Shown piece by piece: positions 7,264-17,500 of a stretch of DNA of 64,000 bases. Each line of letters opens with the position of its first letter. Position 1 is the stretch's first letter. The notes below the pieces were generated by a model, which worked only from the letters and a program-made list of their open reading frames with translations, was not told the DNA's origin and searched no databases. This DNA is from JBGZFC01 sp041846575. GTDB taxonomy: Bacteria; Bacteroidota; Bacteroidia; Bacteroidales; Dysgonomonadaceae. The position numbers and the translations under genes are program-made. The DNA is taken from positions 1 to 64,000 of the forward strand of contig JBGZFC010000033.1 in the NCBI GenBank assembly GCA_041846575.1, read 5' to 3'.

Positions 7264-9333
7264 ATGAAAAAAACAATCATATCACTTTTAATATTCACGG
7301 CAACACTGTCGGTAACAGCACAAGTAAACACAAACAGAGTGATGACCATCGGTAAAAATGCACTCTATTTCGAAGACTATGTGTTGGCAATTCAATATTT
7401 CAATCAGGTAGTTACGGCAAAACCATATCTTGCCGACCCATATTACTATAGAGCAATGGCGAAATTTATGCTCGACGATTTTAAAGGAGCCGAAGAAGAT
7501 GCCGAGTTGTGTTTAGAGCGAAACCCTTATTACACCGCGGCATATCAACTACGTGGAGCATCACGCCAAAATCAAGATAAATTTGCAGAGGCTGCATCCG
7601 ATTACAAGCGGAGCTTAGAGTTTTTTCCCGAAGATAAACTCACATTGGTAAATATGGGAATTGTGAATGTTGAGATGAAAGAGTATGAAATCGCAGATAA
7701 GTTTTTTGAAGTGCTGCTTCGCCGATTTCCTGACTACTCGCCCGGTTATCTGACACGCGCACAAATGTATATGGAGAGAGAAGATACCGTAAAAGCATTG
7801 CAATATATTGAAAAAGCGATTGAAGTTGACCCATACACGGCTCAATCTTTTTCTGCAAGAGGGCTTATCTATCTGCAACAAAAAGAGTATAACAAAGCTC
7901 TTGCCGATTTGGACGAAGCTATTCGACTCGACCCATATTTTGAAGGAAATTACATAAACAGAGGATTGGTAAAGTACAACTTGAATGATTTGCGAGGAGC
8001 CATGGCTGACTATGACAGGGTTATAGAAATGGATGCAAATAACCTCATTGCTCGTTTCAACAGAGGATTGTTGCGTGCACAAGTTGCCGATAATAACAGG
8101 GCTATAAAAGATTTTGATAAAGTTATTGAAATAGAGCCGACCAACACGATTGCCTATCTTAATAGAGCGATGTTACACAACGAGATAGGGAATACAACGG
8201 AGGCTATTCGCGACCTGAATCGCGTCTTGGAAGAGTATCCCGATTTTTTCTCGGGCTACTATATGCGGGCAGATTTGAAACGTCAACTGAATGATATGCG
8301 TGGTGCCGAAAAAGATTATCTCATTGCTCGAAACGAAGAGGCAAAAGCACGAAAAAAGGCGACAGTTGATGCCGAAGACGGCATAAAAATTGCCCAAAAA
8401 TCTGATTCGAAAGATACTCGAGAGCAGACAGATAATGATATCGAGAAATTTAATCTGTTAGTTATTGCCGATAAGAAAACTACGGAACAAAACAAAAACA
8501 AATATCAACGCGAAACAAGAGGTAAAGTACAAGACAGAAATACACAAATAACTCTCGAACCGAAATTTGTGTTGACATATTACGAAAAAAGATTAGATGT
8601 AAGGCGTCCGGTTTATTATTCTGAGTCGTTGGAAAAAGCTAACCGAAACTTGAATCTCAACCGGACACTGAAAATGGTAAACAACGAATCACCACTCAAT
8701 GAGTTGCAAGTGAAAACTCATTTTCAATCTACCGAAAACTACTCTAAGTTGATAGCGCAAGACCCTAATAATGAGTCATTATTTTTCGGAAGAGGAATAG
8801 ATTTTATTTTATTGCAAGATTATGAAAATGCTCTAAAAGATTTTAATAAGGTAATCGAATTGAATCCGAAAAACACAAATGCATACTTTGTAAGAGCGGT
8901 TATCCTGACAAAACAGGCGGAATTAGATCCTATGGAACCCGAAGCTACAAAAGCGGAGTTTACTGAGGTTACAACCGTTTCTCAAACAAGTTTGCCAAAG
9001 AAATCGACCGTAACAATGCCCGAAATAACGGTTAAATCGCAGCGTTTTGATGAGGTCAAAAAAGATTATGATAAAATCATAGAGATAAACAATTCCGATT
9101 TCTTTGCATATTATAATAGAGCCGAAATTTTTTATATCGAAAAAGATTTTCGTGCTGCAATTGCCGATTATAATAAAGCAATCGAATTACAGCCCGATTT
9201 TGCCGAAGCTTTTTTCAATAGAGGTATTTCTCGTCTCTCTATAGGCGAAACTACTTCCGGATTGGACGACTTGCGCAAAGCCGGAGAATTGGGTATTGTG
9301 CAGTCGTATAGCATTATTAAGAGGATGCAGTGA
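7264..9333 (+). CDS. Secreted tetratricopeptide-repeat protein
   Basis: The 689-residue protein begins with a signal peptide (MKKTIISLLIFTATLSVTAQ, cleavage near residue 20) and then has at least nine TPR units with the A-x(7)-A-I-x-L-x-P pattern, such as ALADLDEAIRLDP, AIKDFDKVIEIEP and ALKDFNKVIELNP. A charged, low-complexity stretch (about residues 355-430) splits the repeats into two arrays, and two more TPRs sit at the C-terminus. It is probably a periplasmic or outer-membrane-attached scaffold. No enzyme domain is visible and I cannot name a partner. It follows tsaE after 55 bases and may share its transcript. Confidence 0.85.
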   Translation: MKKTIISLLIFTATLSVTAQVNTNRVMTIGKNALYFEDYVLAIQYFNQVVTAKPYLADPYYYRAMAKFMLDDFKGAEEDAELCLERNPYYTAAYQLRGASRQNQDKFAEAASDYKRSLEFFPEDKLTLVNMGIVNVEMKEYEIADKFFEVLLRRFPDYSPGYLTRAQMYMEREDTVKALQYIEKAIEVDPYTAQSFSARGLIYLQQKEYNKALADLDEAIRLDPYFEGNYINRGLVKYNLNDLRGAMADYDRVIEMDANNLIARFNRGLLRAQVADNNRAIKDFDKVIEIEPTNTIAYLNRAMLHNEIGNTTEAIRDLNRVLEEYPDFFSGYYMRADLKRQLNDMRGAEKDYLIARNEEAKARKKATVDAEDGIKIAQKSDSKDTREQTDNDIEKFNLLVIADKKTTEQNKNKYQRETRGKVQDRNTQITLEPKFVLTYYEKRLDVRRPVYYSESLEKANRNLNLNRTLKMVNNESPLNELQVKTHFQSTENYSKLIAQDPNNESLFFGRGIDFILLQDYENALKDFNKVIELNPKNTNAYFVRAVILTKQAELDPMEPEATKAEFTEVTTVSQTSLPKKSTVTMPEITVKSQRFDEVKKDYDKIIEINNSDFFAYYNRAEIFYIEKDFRAAIADYNKAIELQPDFAEAFFNRGISRLSIGETTSGLDDLRKAGELGIVQSYSIIKRMQ

Positions 9334-9634
9334 TGTCGTGAGTGAGAGGGAGAGAGACTTGAAGACCGGAAAATTTGTAGCCATAGAACAATATAAATTG
9401 GGCTTTTAACGACATCTATTTTCAATCCAATCCCTCTATAGCAAATAATTGCTAAAATCGCTTGTTTACAAAGCATTTCAGAGAAAAATGAAACTGTTTA
9501 TCAGACAGCAACAGCTATAACAAATTCTTCTCTTCGTACAAAATCCGCCCACAAAAAAACAGGCATTATGATAAAAAACCACAATGCCTGTAAATTAGCT
9601 AATAGCCAAAGACCAACTGCCGATGGCTAATAAA
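9334..9634. other. Convergent spacer
   Basis: About 300 bases between the convergent TPR and ppdK genes. Apart from the leftward terminator at 9553-9591 I see no gene or repeat. The open frames here are short and read against the ends of neighbouring genes. Confidence 0.6.
9553..9591 (-). terminator. Intrinsic terminator of ppdK
   Basis: On the minus strand a perfect 9-bp stem (arms 9583-9591 and 9559-9567, ACAGGCATT/AATGCCTGT, loop of 15) is followed directly by a run of seven T. It begins 44 bases after the ppdK stop. Confidence 0.85.
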
Positions 9635-12355
9635 TTATTTTTCAATAGCTGCTTGCGCTGCTGATAAACGTGCAATAGGTACACGGAATGGAGAGCAAGA
9701 AACATAGTCAAGTCCTGTACGGTGGCAGAATTTTACTGATGAAGGTTCTCCTCCGTGTTCACCGCAAATACCGCATTTTAGAGTCGGTTTTTCTGCGCGT
9801 CCTTTCTCAACAGCCATATTTACCAGCTGTCCAACGCCATTTTGGTCAAGAACTGCAAACGGGTCGTGTTTCAAAATGCCTTTATCGATATACATCGGAA
9901 GGAATTTTGCTACGTCGTCGCGGCTGTAACCGAATGTCATTTGAGTCAAGTCGTTTGTACCGAATGAGAAGAAATCTGCTTCGGCAGCTATATGGTTTGC
10001 CGTAAGTGTAGCACGTGGAATTTCAATCATAGTTCCGATATGATATTCGATAGAGTCGTTGTATTCGGCGAATACTTTTTTGATTGTCTCTTCGATAACT
10101 TCTTTTTGTGCTCTAAATTCGTGAACGATACCTGTAAGCGGAACCATTATTTCGGGAATAGCTTTAATTCCCTCTTTTTTCAGTTCTAATGCAGCTTCCA
10201 TGATGGCGCGTGTTTGCATCTCTGTAATCTCCGGATACATGTTTCCCAGACGACATCCACGCAATCCGAGCATCGGGTTAGATTCCATCAATCCTTCTAC
10301 TCTTTCGTTGATCTCTTCAAAAGAAATACCCATTACTTTTGCCATTTCCATTTGTCCTTTTTCATCGTGAGGCACAAATTCGTGCAATGGTGGGTCGAGC
10401 AGGCGTACAGTTACCGGAAGTCCGTCCATAGCTGCGAAAATACCTTTGAAGTCTTTTTTCTGTAACGGAAGTAGTTTTGTTAACGCTTTGCGACGCCCCT
10501 CTTCGTTTTTGGCAAGAATCATTTCGCGCATCGGAATGATTTTGTCTTCTTCGAAGAACATGTGCTCTGTACGACAAAGTCCGATACCTGTTGCACCGAA
10601 ATTGCGAGCAACTGTTGCATCTCGTGGTGTATCGGCATTGGTACGTACTTTCATACGAGTATATTTGTCTGCAATTTTCATCAGTTCAAGGAAGTCTTCA
10701 CCAAGCTCTGCATCTTGCGTTTTTATTTGTCCTTTGTAAACGTTTCCGGTAGTTCCGTTCAAGGAGATCCAATCACCCTCTTTCAACTCTTGTCCGTTTA
10801 TAGTTAATGTTCTTTCTTTGTAATTGATAACTAATCCGTTTGCAGCAGAAACACAACATTTACCCATTCCGCGAGCTACAACCGCAGCGTGCGATGTCAT
10901 ACCTCCGCGAGCAGTCAAGATACCTTCCGCAGAAGCCATACCTCTAAGGTCTTCGGGAGATGTTTCGATACGGCAAAGAACTACTTTTTTACCCTCTTTA
11001 GCCCAGTTTTCAGCATCATCGGCATGGAAAACGATTTGTCCTGCAGCCGCTCCCGGTGATGCCGGCAACCCGTTTGTAATAGGTTTAGTTTCAGCCAAAG
11101 CTTTTTTGTCGAATACGGGGTGTAGAAGTTCGTCAAGCTTTTCGGGGTCACAACGTAAAAGTGCTGTTTTTTCGTCGATATATCCTTGGTGAAGCATATC
11201 GATAGCAATTTTTATCATCGCTGCGCCTGTGCGTTTACCGTTACGAGTTTGAAGAATCCACAATTTACCGTCTTGAATGGTAAATTCAAGGTCTTGCATA
11301 TCTTTGAAGTAGTCTTCAAGTTTTTGTTGTGTTTCGATTAGTTCAGCTGCACATTTAGGCATTGCCTCTTCTAATGAAGGATATTTTTCAGCACGTTCTT
11401 CTTCCGAAATGCCTTGCAATTTAGCCCAACGACGAGAACCTTCCAATGTAATTTCTTGTGGTGTACGTACTCCTGCTACCACGTCTTCGCCTTGTGCGTC
11501 GATTAGATATTCTCCGTTGAAAATATCTTCTCCTGTTGCAGAGTCGCGTGTGAAAGCAACACCTGTACCTGATGTTTTACCCATATTTCCGTAAACCATC
11601 GCTTGTACGTTAACTGCAGTACCCCACTCTTCCGGGAAATTGTTCATCTTGCGGTATAAGATAGCACGTTCGTTCATCCAGCTGTCGAAAACTGCACAGA
11701 TAGCACCCCAAAGTTGCTCCCAAGCACTTTCAGGGAAATCGCTGCCTGTTTGTTTCTTAACCGCTGCTTTAAAGCGTTTTACCAACTCTTTCAAGTCGTC
11801 AACGGTAAATTCTGTATCTAATTTAATCCCTTTTGTCTCTTTCATCTCTTCCATGATTTCTTCAAATGGGTCGATGTCGTCTTTGCTTTCGGGTTTCATT
11901 CCGAGAACAACATCGCCATACATTTGTACGAAACGACGGTAAGAGTCCCAAGCAAAACGCTCGTTACCCGATTTTTTGGCTATTCCAATAACAGCATCGT
12001 CATTTAGACCAAGGTTAAGAACAGTGTCCATCATACCGGGCATTGATACTCGTGCACCCGAACGTACAGATACCAAGCATGGATTTTCTCTGTCGCCGAA
12101 TTTGGCGCCCATCAAATTCTCGATATTAGCGATAGCTTTTTCTACTTCGTCTTTCAGCAAATTAACTACATGTTCTTTACCCATTTTATTGTATTCGCTA
12201 CAAACTTCGGTAGTAATGGTAAATCCCGGAGGAACCGGAACTCCGATTAAATTCATTTCGGCAAGGTTAGCACCTTTACCACCCAGCAGATTTTTCATAT
12301 CTGCACGTCCTTCGGCTTGTCCGTTTCCGAAGGTATAAACTCTTTTTGTGTTCAT
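9635..12355 (-). CDS. ppdK: Pyruvate, phosphate dikinase
   Basis: This 906-residue protein has the full PPDK layout. The N-terminal nucleotide-binding domain has GGKGANLAEM and RSGARVSMPGMMDT. The swivelling phosphohistidine domain has GGMTSHAAVVARGMGK, with the His near residue 489. The C-terminal PEP/pyruvate barrel has GLCRTEHMFF, GTNDLTQM and the catalytic Cys in CGICGEHGGEPSS. It interconverts ATP + Pi + pyruvate and AMP + PPi + PEP, which in anaerobic Bacteroidota usually serves glycolysis or PEP supply. It lies alone with its own promoter and terminator. ATG start. Confidence 0.97.
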   Translation of the reverse strand: MNTKRVYTFGNGQAEGRADMKNLLGGKGANLAEMNLIGVPVPPGFTITTEVCSEYNKMGKEHVVNLLKDEVEKAIANIENLMGAKFGDRENPCLVSVRSGARVSMPGMMDTVLNLGLNDDAVIGIAKKSGNERFAWDSYRRFVQMYGDVVLGMKPESKDDIDPFEEIMEEMKETKGIKLDTEFTVDDLKELVKRFKAAVKKQTGSDFPESAWEQLWGAICAVFDSWMNERAILYRKMNNFPEEWGTAVNVQAMVYGNMGKTSGTGVAFTRDSATGEDIFNGEYLIDAQGEDVVAGVRTPQEITLEGSRRWAKLQGISEEERAEKYPSLEEAMPKCAAELIETQQKLEDYFKDMQDLEFTIQDGKLWILQTRNGKRTGAAMIKIAIDMLHQGYIDEKTALLRCDPEKLDELLHPVFDKKALAETKPITNGLPASPGAAAGQIVFHADDAENWAKEGKKVVLCRIETSPEDLRGMASAEGILTARGGMTSHAAVVARGMGKCCVSAANGLVINYKERTLTINGQELKEGDWISLNGTTGNVYKGQIKTQDAELGEDFLELMKIADKYTRMKVRTNADTPRDATVARNFGATGIGLCRTEHMFFEEDKIIPMREMILAKNEEGRRKALTKLLPLQKKDFKGIFAAMDGLPVTVRLLDPPLHEFVPHDEKGQMEMAKVMGISFEEINERVEGLMESNPMLGLRGCRLGNMYPEITEMQTRAIMEAALELKKEGIKAIPEIMVPLTGIVHEFRAQKEVIEETIKKVFAEYNDSIEYHIGTMIEIPRATLTANHIAAEADFFSFGTNDLTQMTFGYSRDDVAKFLPMYIDKGILKHDPFAVLDQNGVGQLVNMAVEKGRAEKPTLKCGICGEHGGEPSSVKFCHRTGLDYVSCSPFRVPIARLSAAQAAIEK

Positions 12356-12421
12356 TGTTTTCGAAAAATTTATATTTTATCTGTTTATTATTATTTTTAT
12401 ATGCTGTATTTATAGACTGTG

Positions 12422-12429
12422 CAAAAATA
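12422..12429 (-). promoter_or_regulatory. Likely -7 box of the ppdK promoter
   Basis: Minus-strand TATTTTTG fits TAnnTTTG and lies about 66 bases ahead of the ppdK ATG. No good -33 TTTG is present. Confidence 0.4.
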
Positions 12430-12465
12430 GGAAAAAAATGGGATTTCCCATATAAAGTTCTGTTA

Positions 12466-13329
12466 TTATTGCTTTTGCATCGTCTTTTCTAATTTAGGCT
12501 TTTCTGTATCTATGTCGATATCTCTATTTTGTTCTTCTTTATTATTGTTGATATTGCCCAAAGAGATATTGTATAATTGTATATTTTTGAATCTGCCAAA
12601 AGTATCTTGCAGTTTGATAAATCCTGCAATTTTACGTATTGTATCGTTAATTACCAATGTGTCTCTATTAAATCTGATATGTTTTTGCCCGTTTATAATA
12701 TATTGTTGGTTGTGCAACACTTTTTCGATTTTATAAATAGTTGTGTCTTTGTATTGCAATATCAGCCCTGTAAGCAGATTTGGCGGTGTCTGTTGCGGGA
12801 TACCAATCACTCTGAACGAAAACTCAAAATCGTCTTGTTTTATTTTTTCTGAAATATTTACAGAATCTAACCTGAAACGGAACCCATTTTGTGAACTTAT
12901 TTCACTAAATGAATATAATCGTGGAATATAATAGGCAGAGTTGAATCGGGATGCAGTGAGATTTTGTTGCGAAGATTGTTTGTTAATCAACAATTGTAAC
13001 GCATTTTGCTCTCTTTTTAGACGTGCTTTTACCGAGTCGTTTATTCTTAAATATACATCCGTTCTGTCAGAATACCAAGCCAACGAACTATCCCATTGAG
13101 CTTGAGTTATGTTATGTTTTTTGAATACCTGACTGATTAGTGCCTCTTTTTTTTGTGGCGTATCAAAAGACTGATAATCGTTGTCAATCATTGCTTCTGC
13201 AATGTAAATATCGTACAACAGATTTTCCATACTCTTTCTGCTCAGTACCTCTTTCGGGCGACTGCAATACGAAAGAGAGATGCCAAGTATAACAAAAAAA
13301 GTCAGATAAATAGTGCTTTTACGATTCAC
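12466..13329 (-). CDS. DUF4296 lipoprotein
   Basis: The 287-residue protein has a lipoprotein signal peptide with a lipobox-like ISLSYC, Cys at about residue 22. The next 90 residues (MENLLYDIYIAEAMI, KHNITQAQWDSSLAWY, YLRINDSVKARL) match the DUF4296 pattern of Bacteroidota. The C-terminal half is unrecognised and ends in a Glu/Lys-rich tail. The start is GTG, 15 bases after the lspA stop, which is in the same frame, so no ATG upstream is possible. Placement behind lspA, the lipoprotein signal peptidase, is typical in the phylum. Function unknown; probably anchored to the outer membrane. Confidence 0.75.
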   Translation of the reverse strand: MNRKSTIYLTFFVILGISLSYCSRPKEVLSRKSMENLLYDIYIAEAMIDNDYQSFDTPQKKEALISQVFKKHNITQAQWDSSLAWYSDRTDVYLRINDSVKARLKREQNALQLLINKQSSQQNLTASRFNSAYYIPRLYSFSEISSQNGFRFRLDSVNISEKIKQDDFEFSFRVIGIPQQTPPNLLTGLILQYKDTTIYKIEKVLHNQQYIINGQKHIRFNRDTLVINDTIRKIAGFIKLQDTFGRFKNIQLYNISLGNINNNKEEQNRDIDIDTEKPKLEKTMQKQ

Positions 13330-13344
13330 TAATGGACGTTTTTT

Positions 13345-14019
13345 TTAGGATTGTTGTTCTTCTTTTTGTAGTTCCGATTTTTCTCTCTCCTTTTTCGATA
13401 AAAGCGATAAAGAGAGAGTTTTGCGATAAAATATTATTATAAGAACCATTCCTACGGAAATAGCAGAGTCGGCAATGTTGAAAATAAAACGAAAAAACAG
13501 AAACTCTTTTCCTCCTACAAAAGGCATCCAATTCGGATAAGTACCTTCTATAAGCGGTAAATAGAGCATATCAACAACTTTGCCATGTAATAAAGACTCG
13601 TAGCCTTCTCCCCAAGGAACAAAACGTGCAACATGCCCGGGATAGCTTGCTTCGAATATGACTCCATAGAATACGCTATCGATAATATTGCCGAATGCTC
13701 CCGCTAATACCAGCGATATGCATGTAATAAATCCGACTTTATACTTCTCTTTTACTATTCTGAACAGATATACAGAAATTGCGCCTACGGCAACAATTCT
13801 AAATACAGACAAGAATAGTTTGCCAATGGCTTCAATTCCAAAAGCCATACCGTTATTTTCCACAAAATATATTTTAAACCAACCGGTTACATGCACCATG
13901 TCGTAGAGTGACATGTGGGTTTTTACCCAAATCTTGCTTGCTTGATCAGCAAATAGAACAGCCACGATAACCAAAACGGCTATCAATCCTTTTTTTGTAG
14001 TATCCATTTGATTTGCCAT
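13345..14019 (-). CDS. lspA: Lipoprotein signal peptidase (signal peptidase II)
   Basis: An aspartyl protease of the inner membrane with four predicted membrane spans. Family blocks seen are DQASKIWVK, the NNGMAF motif, AGAFGNIIDS (first catalytic Asp) and FNIADSAISVG (second catalytic Asp), with the longer extracellular insert normal for Bacteroidota. It cleaves prolipoproteins before the lipidated Cys. The longest frame begins with TTG at 14067, but that would read through a perfect hairpin. ATG at 14019 (MANQMDTTKK) gives 224 residues; ATG at 14007 is a second choice. It sits between dksA and the DUF4296 lipoprotein gene. Confidence 0.93.
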   Translation of the reverse strand: MANQMDTTKKGLIAVLVIVAVLFADQASKIWVKTHMSLYDMVHVTGWFKIYFVENNGMAFGIEAIGKLFLSVFRIVAVGAISVYLFRIVKEKYKVGFITCISLVLAGAFGNIIDSVFYGVIFEASYPGHVARFVPWGEGYESLLHGKVVDMLYLPLIEGTYPNWMPFVGGKEFLFFRFIFNIADSAISVGMVLIIIFYRKTLSLSLLSKKEREKSELQKEEQQS

Positions 14020-14038
14020 TTGACAGCATAAAAGAGTC

Positions 14039-14066
14039 TGAAACGGAAAATATCTCTTCCGTTTCA
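14039..14066 (-). other. Perfect hairpin between dksA and lspA
   Basis: Ten-base perfect arms (14057-14066 and 14039-14048, TGAAACGGAA/TTCCGTTTCA) enclose 8 bases. On the minus strand it is followed by GACTCTTTTA rather than a clean T-run. It could be a weak or partial terminator or an mRNA-processing or stability hairpin that separates dksA from lspA expression. Confidence 0.5.
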
Positions 14067-14106
14067 ACCCTATTTTGTGAGAATTTTAATATCATTTTTA
14101 TAGAAA

Positions 14107-14487
14107 TCAGCTTCTTTTGCCTTCCTTTGCTTCGATACTCAACGTTGCGTGTGGAACAGCGCGAAGTCTCTCCTTCGGTATAAGTTTTCCCGTTTCGCGA
14201 CATATTCCGTATGTTCCGTTTTCGATACGTATCAGCGCAGCCTGTAAGTTTTGGATAAACTTCATCTGCCGTTGTGCCAAACGTCCGGCTTCTTCTTTTG
14301 AAAGGGTAGATGCGCCTTCTTCCAGAACTTTAAATGTTGGCGAAGTATCAACTGTATCATTTCCATCGGAATTCATAACAGCGGCACGATAGTTTTCGTA
14401 TTCAGCCTTTGCTACTTCTAACTTCTGATTAATGATTTCGCGAAACTCTTCCAATTCTTCTTCTGAATATTTTGTTTTTTCATCCAT
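14107..14487 (-). CDS. DksA/TraR-family transcription factor lacking zinc cysteines
   Basis: The 126-residue protein has an acidic N-terminal coiled coil (EEELEEFREIINQKLEVAK), a tip with acidic residues (DGNDTVDTS) and a DksA-type C-terminal fold with GTYGICRETGKLIPKERL. The family binds in the RNA polymerase secondary channel and modulates initiation, often with ppGpp. The usual four zinc cysteines are reduced to one: CRET and PHAT stand where CxxC pairs would be. As far as I recall, this is common in Bacteroidota homologues. The frame is open for 33 codons further upstream, but ATG at 14487 fits the family N-terminus and the promoter position. Confidence 0.88.
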   Translation of the reverse strand: MDEKTKYSEEELEEFREIINQKLEVAKAEYENYRAAVMNSDGNDTVDTSPTFKVLEEGASTLSKEEAGRLAQRQMKFIQNLQAALIRIENGTYGICRETGKLIPKERLRAVPHATLSIEAKEGKRS

Positions 14488-14525
14488 AATATCCGGTTTT
14501 TTTAATGGTTTATACTTATTAGAAT

Positions 14526-14550
14526 AGAAGAAAACGTTTAGTTTTCTTCT
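14526..14550 (-). other. Hairpin at the start of the dksA-family mRNA leader
   Basis: Perfect 10-bp arms (14541-14550 and 14526-14535, AGAAGAAAAC/GTTTTCTTCT) with a 5-base loop. Given the -7 box at 14557-14564, transcription should start near 14550, so the hairpin would sit at the very 5' end of the message. It could equally act as a poor terminator for ileS, which ends at 14587; there is no strong T-run after it. Confidence 0.45.
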
Positions 14551-14556
14551 TTTGTT

Positions 14557-14564
14557 CAAAGATA
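14557..14564 (-). promoter_or_regulatory. Likely -7 box for the dksA-lspA-DUF4296 unit
   Basis: Minus-strand TATCTTTG matches TAnnTTTG, 70 bases before the dksA-family ATG and 23 bases beyond the ileS stop. It suggests that these three genes have their own start besides read-through from ileS. Confidence 0.5.
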
Positions 14565-14586
14565 AGAAAAAAGAGTGAAAATTCAA

Positions 14587-17500
14587 CTATTTTTTCTCGA
14601 TACTTATTCCTAAAGTTACTTCATCAATTTCAATTTCATCTTCGAGTTTCTCTTTTGTAACTTCGATGCTGTCTGCCAATACTTGCGATTGGATATAGTC
14701 TGAAAAGTCATTTACAGCTTCGTCAAACATCTCGTTAGATGAAATTCTTACAACTATCCTGTCGGTAATTTCAAAATCTTTGGCTTTACGCAGATTTTGA
14801 ATACGGTTCACAAACTCGCGGGCGATACCCTCTTTTCTGAGTTCGTCGGTAACGGTAATATCGAGTGCGATAGTTAGTCGTCCTTCGTTGCCTACAAGCC
14901 ATCCGGGAATATCTTCCGAAATAATCTCAACATCTACAGCCTTTATGTTTACATTCTGTCCATCAACTTCAAAAGAGATGTTTCCGTTTTTTTCCAATTC
15001 ATTGATTTGGTCTTGCGACATTTCCTGAATTTGAGCGGCAACCTGTTTCATCAGCTTACCATATTTCGGACCAAGTTTTTTGAAATCGGGTTTTACGCTT
15101 TTAACCAGCATAGCGTTTGCAGAATCCACAAACTCTATATCTTTCACGTTTACTTCACTAAGGACAAGCGATTGAACTGCCTCTATATTTTTTTGTTGTT
15201 CGTTATCAACAACCGGAATTAAAATTCTTGACAGCGGTTGTCTAACCCTTAAATTCTCTTTGCGACGCAATGCTAGAACGATAGATGATGCTGTTTGAGC
15301 CAGATACATCTGTTCTTCAAGTTGAGCATCGATAATTTGTTCATTTACAGTCGGGAAATCCATCAAGTGAATTGATTCAGACGCTTTGCTTTCGGTTGCT
15401 TGTGTCAGGTCTATATATAATCTGTCGGCATAGAATGGAGCAATTGGAGCCATCAGTTTTGCCACTGTTATCAAGCATTCGTAAAGAGTTTGATATGCCG
15501 AAAGTTTATCGCCGGTCATCTCGCCACCCCAGAAACGTTTTCTGTTCAAGCGAACATACCAGTTACTCAGGTTGTCGTTTACGAAATCGTTTATCGCACG
15601 TCCTGCTCTTGTGGGTTCGTAATTGGCAAAAGATGAATCAACCTCTTTAACAAGCGAATTCAAGAGCGATAAAATCCATCTGTCAATCTCGGGACGTTTT
15701 TCGTGCTCGATTTGCGGATATTGATTGTGGAAGTCGTCCACATTTGCATAAAGAGCAAAGAACGAATAGGTGTTGTAAAGCGTTGCGAAAAATTTACGAC
15801 GTACTTCCTCAACTCCTTCAATATCGAATTTCAAATTATCCCAAGGTGCGGCATTTGTAACCATATACCAACGAAGTGGGTCTGAGCCAAATTTTTCTAT
15901 TGTTTCGAACGGGTCGATAGCATTGCCCAAACGTTTCGACATTTTATTTCCGTTTTTGTCGAGAACCAGTCCGGTTGAAATCACATTTTTGAAAGAGATG
16001 CTATCTTTTACCATAGTGCTGATAGCGTGCAGAGTGAAAAACCATCCGCGAGTTTGGTCAACACCTTCGGCAATGAATTCGGCAGGGAAAACCTTAGCAA
16101 AATCTTCTTCCGAAAGATGCGGATAGAAGAACTGAGCAAAAGGCATCGCTCCACTATCAAACCAAACATCAATCAAATCGAGTTCGCGATGCATCGGTTG
16201 TCCATCGTCCGAGACCAACACAATATTGTCCACGTATGGACGGTGCAGGTCTATTTTTGTGTATTCCAACTCTTTATAATTGTCAATAGTTACATCTTTC
16301 CAAGGAAGTTCTGTCATTATTCCCGCATCGATAGCTTTTCGCATCTCATCGAAAAGTTCTTTTACCGAACCGATACACTTCTCCTGTTTTCCGTCTTCGG
16401 TACGCCAAATTGGCAGTGGCGTTCCCCAATAACGACTGCGACTCAAGTTCCAATCTTGCAAGTTTTCGAGCCATTTGCCGAATCGTCCTGTTCCGGTAGA
16501 TTGCGGTTTCCAATTAATAGTATCATTCAACTCCATCATACGCTCTTTGCAAGCAGTAGTGCGAATAAACCAACTATCGAGCGGATAGTAGAGAACAGGT
16601 TTGTCGGTACGCCAACAGTGTGGATAGCTGTGCACGTGCTTTTCGATACGGAAAGCACGATTTTGCAGTTTCAGTGAAACAGATAAATCCACATCTAACG
16701 TAGCATCTTCCTCTGTAAGCGTTTCGTCGTATGAGTTTTTCACGAAACGTCCTGCATACTCTTTGTATAACTCTACATTTACATTGTTGCGAACAAACTC
16801 TTCGTCCAAATCCTCTATCAGATAGAATTTTCCTGTCAAATCGACCATCGGACGGATATTACCGTCCTTATCTATTAGCGTAAGTCCAAGAACATTGTGT
16901 TCTTTACCGACTTTGGCATCATCGGCTCCAAATGTTGGTGCAATATGAACAATTCCCGTTCCGTCTTCGGTAGTTACAAAATCTCCCGTTACTACTCTGA
17001 AAGAGTTGTCAGATGTTTTTATCCATGGAAAAAGTTGTTCATATTCTATTCCTGCCAGTTCAGAACCTTTCCAAACCTTTTCCAAAACACGGAAAGGAGC
17101 GTTTTTGTCTCCCTCTTTATAATCTTCCAGACTTAATCCGGCATTTTTTTCGGGGAAATAAGCTCCGAGCAAGCTTTTAGCCAAGACAACTGTCATTGGT
17201 TTGCCCGTATAAGGATTATATGTTTGAACGGCAACGTATTCAATATTTGGTCCCATAGCCAACAGCACGTTCGATGGTAATGTCCACGGAGTGGTTGTCC
17301 AGGCAAGGAAAAACGGCTCTCCAAATTCTGTCCATTCGGGCAGCGGATTTTTCACTTTGAACTGAGCTGTACAAGTGGTGTCTCTTACATCGCGATAACA
17401 GCCCGGTTGATTCAGCTCGTGTGTACTCAATCCGGTTCCTGCTGCCGGCGAATATGGTTGTATTGTATATCCTTTGTATAGATAACCTTTTTTATAAATC

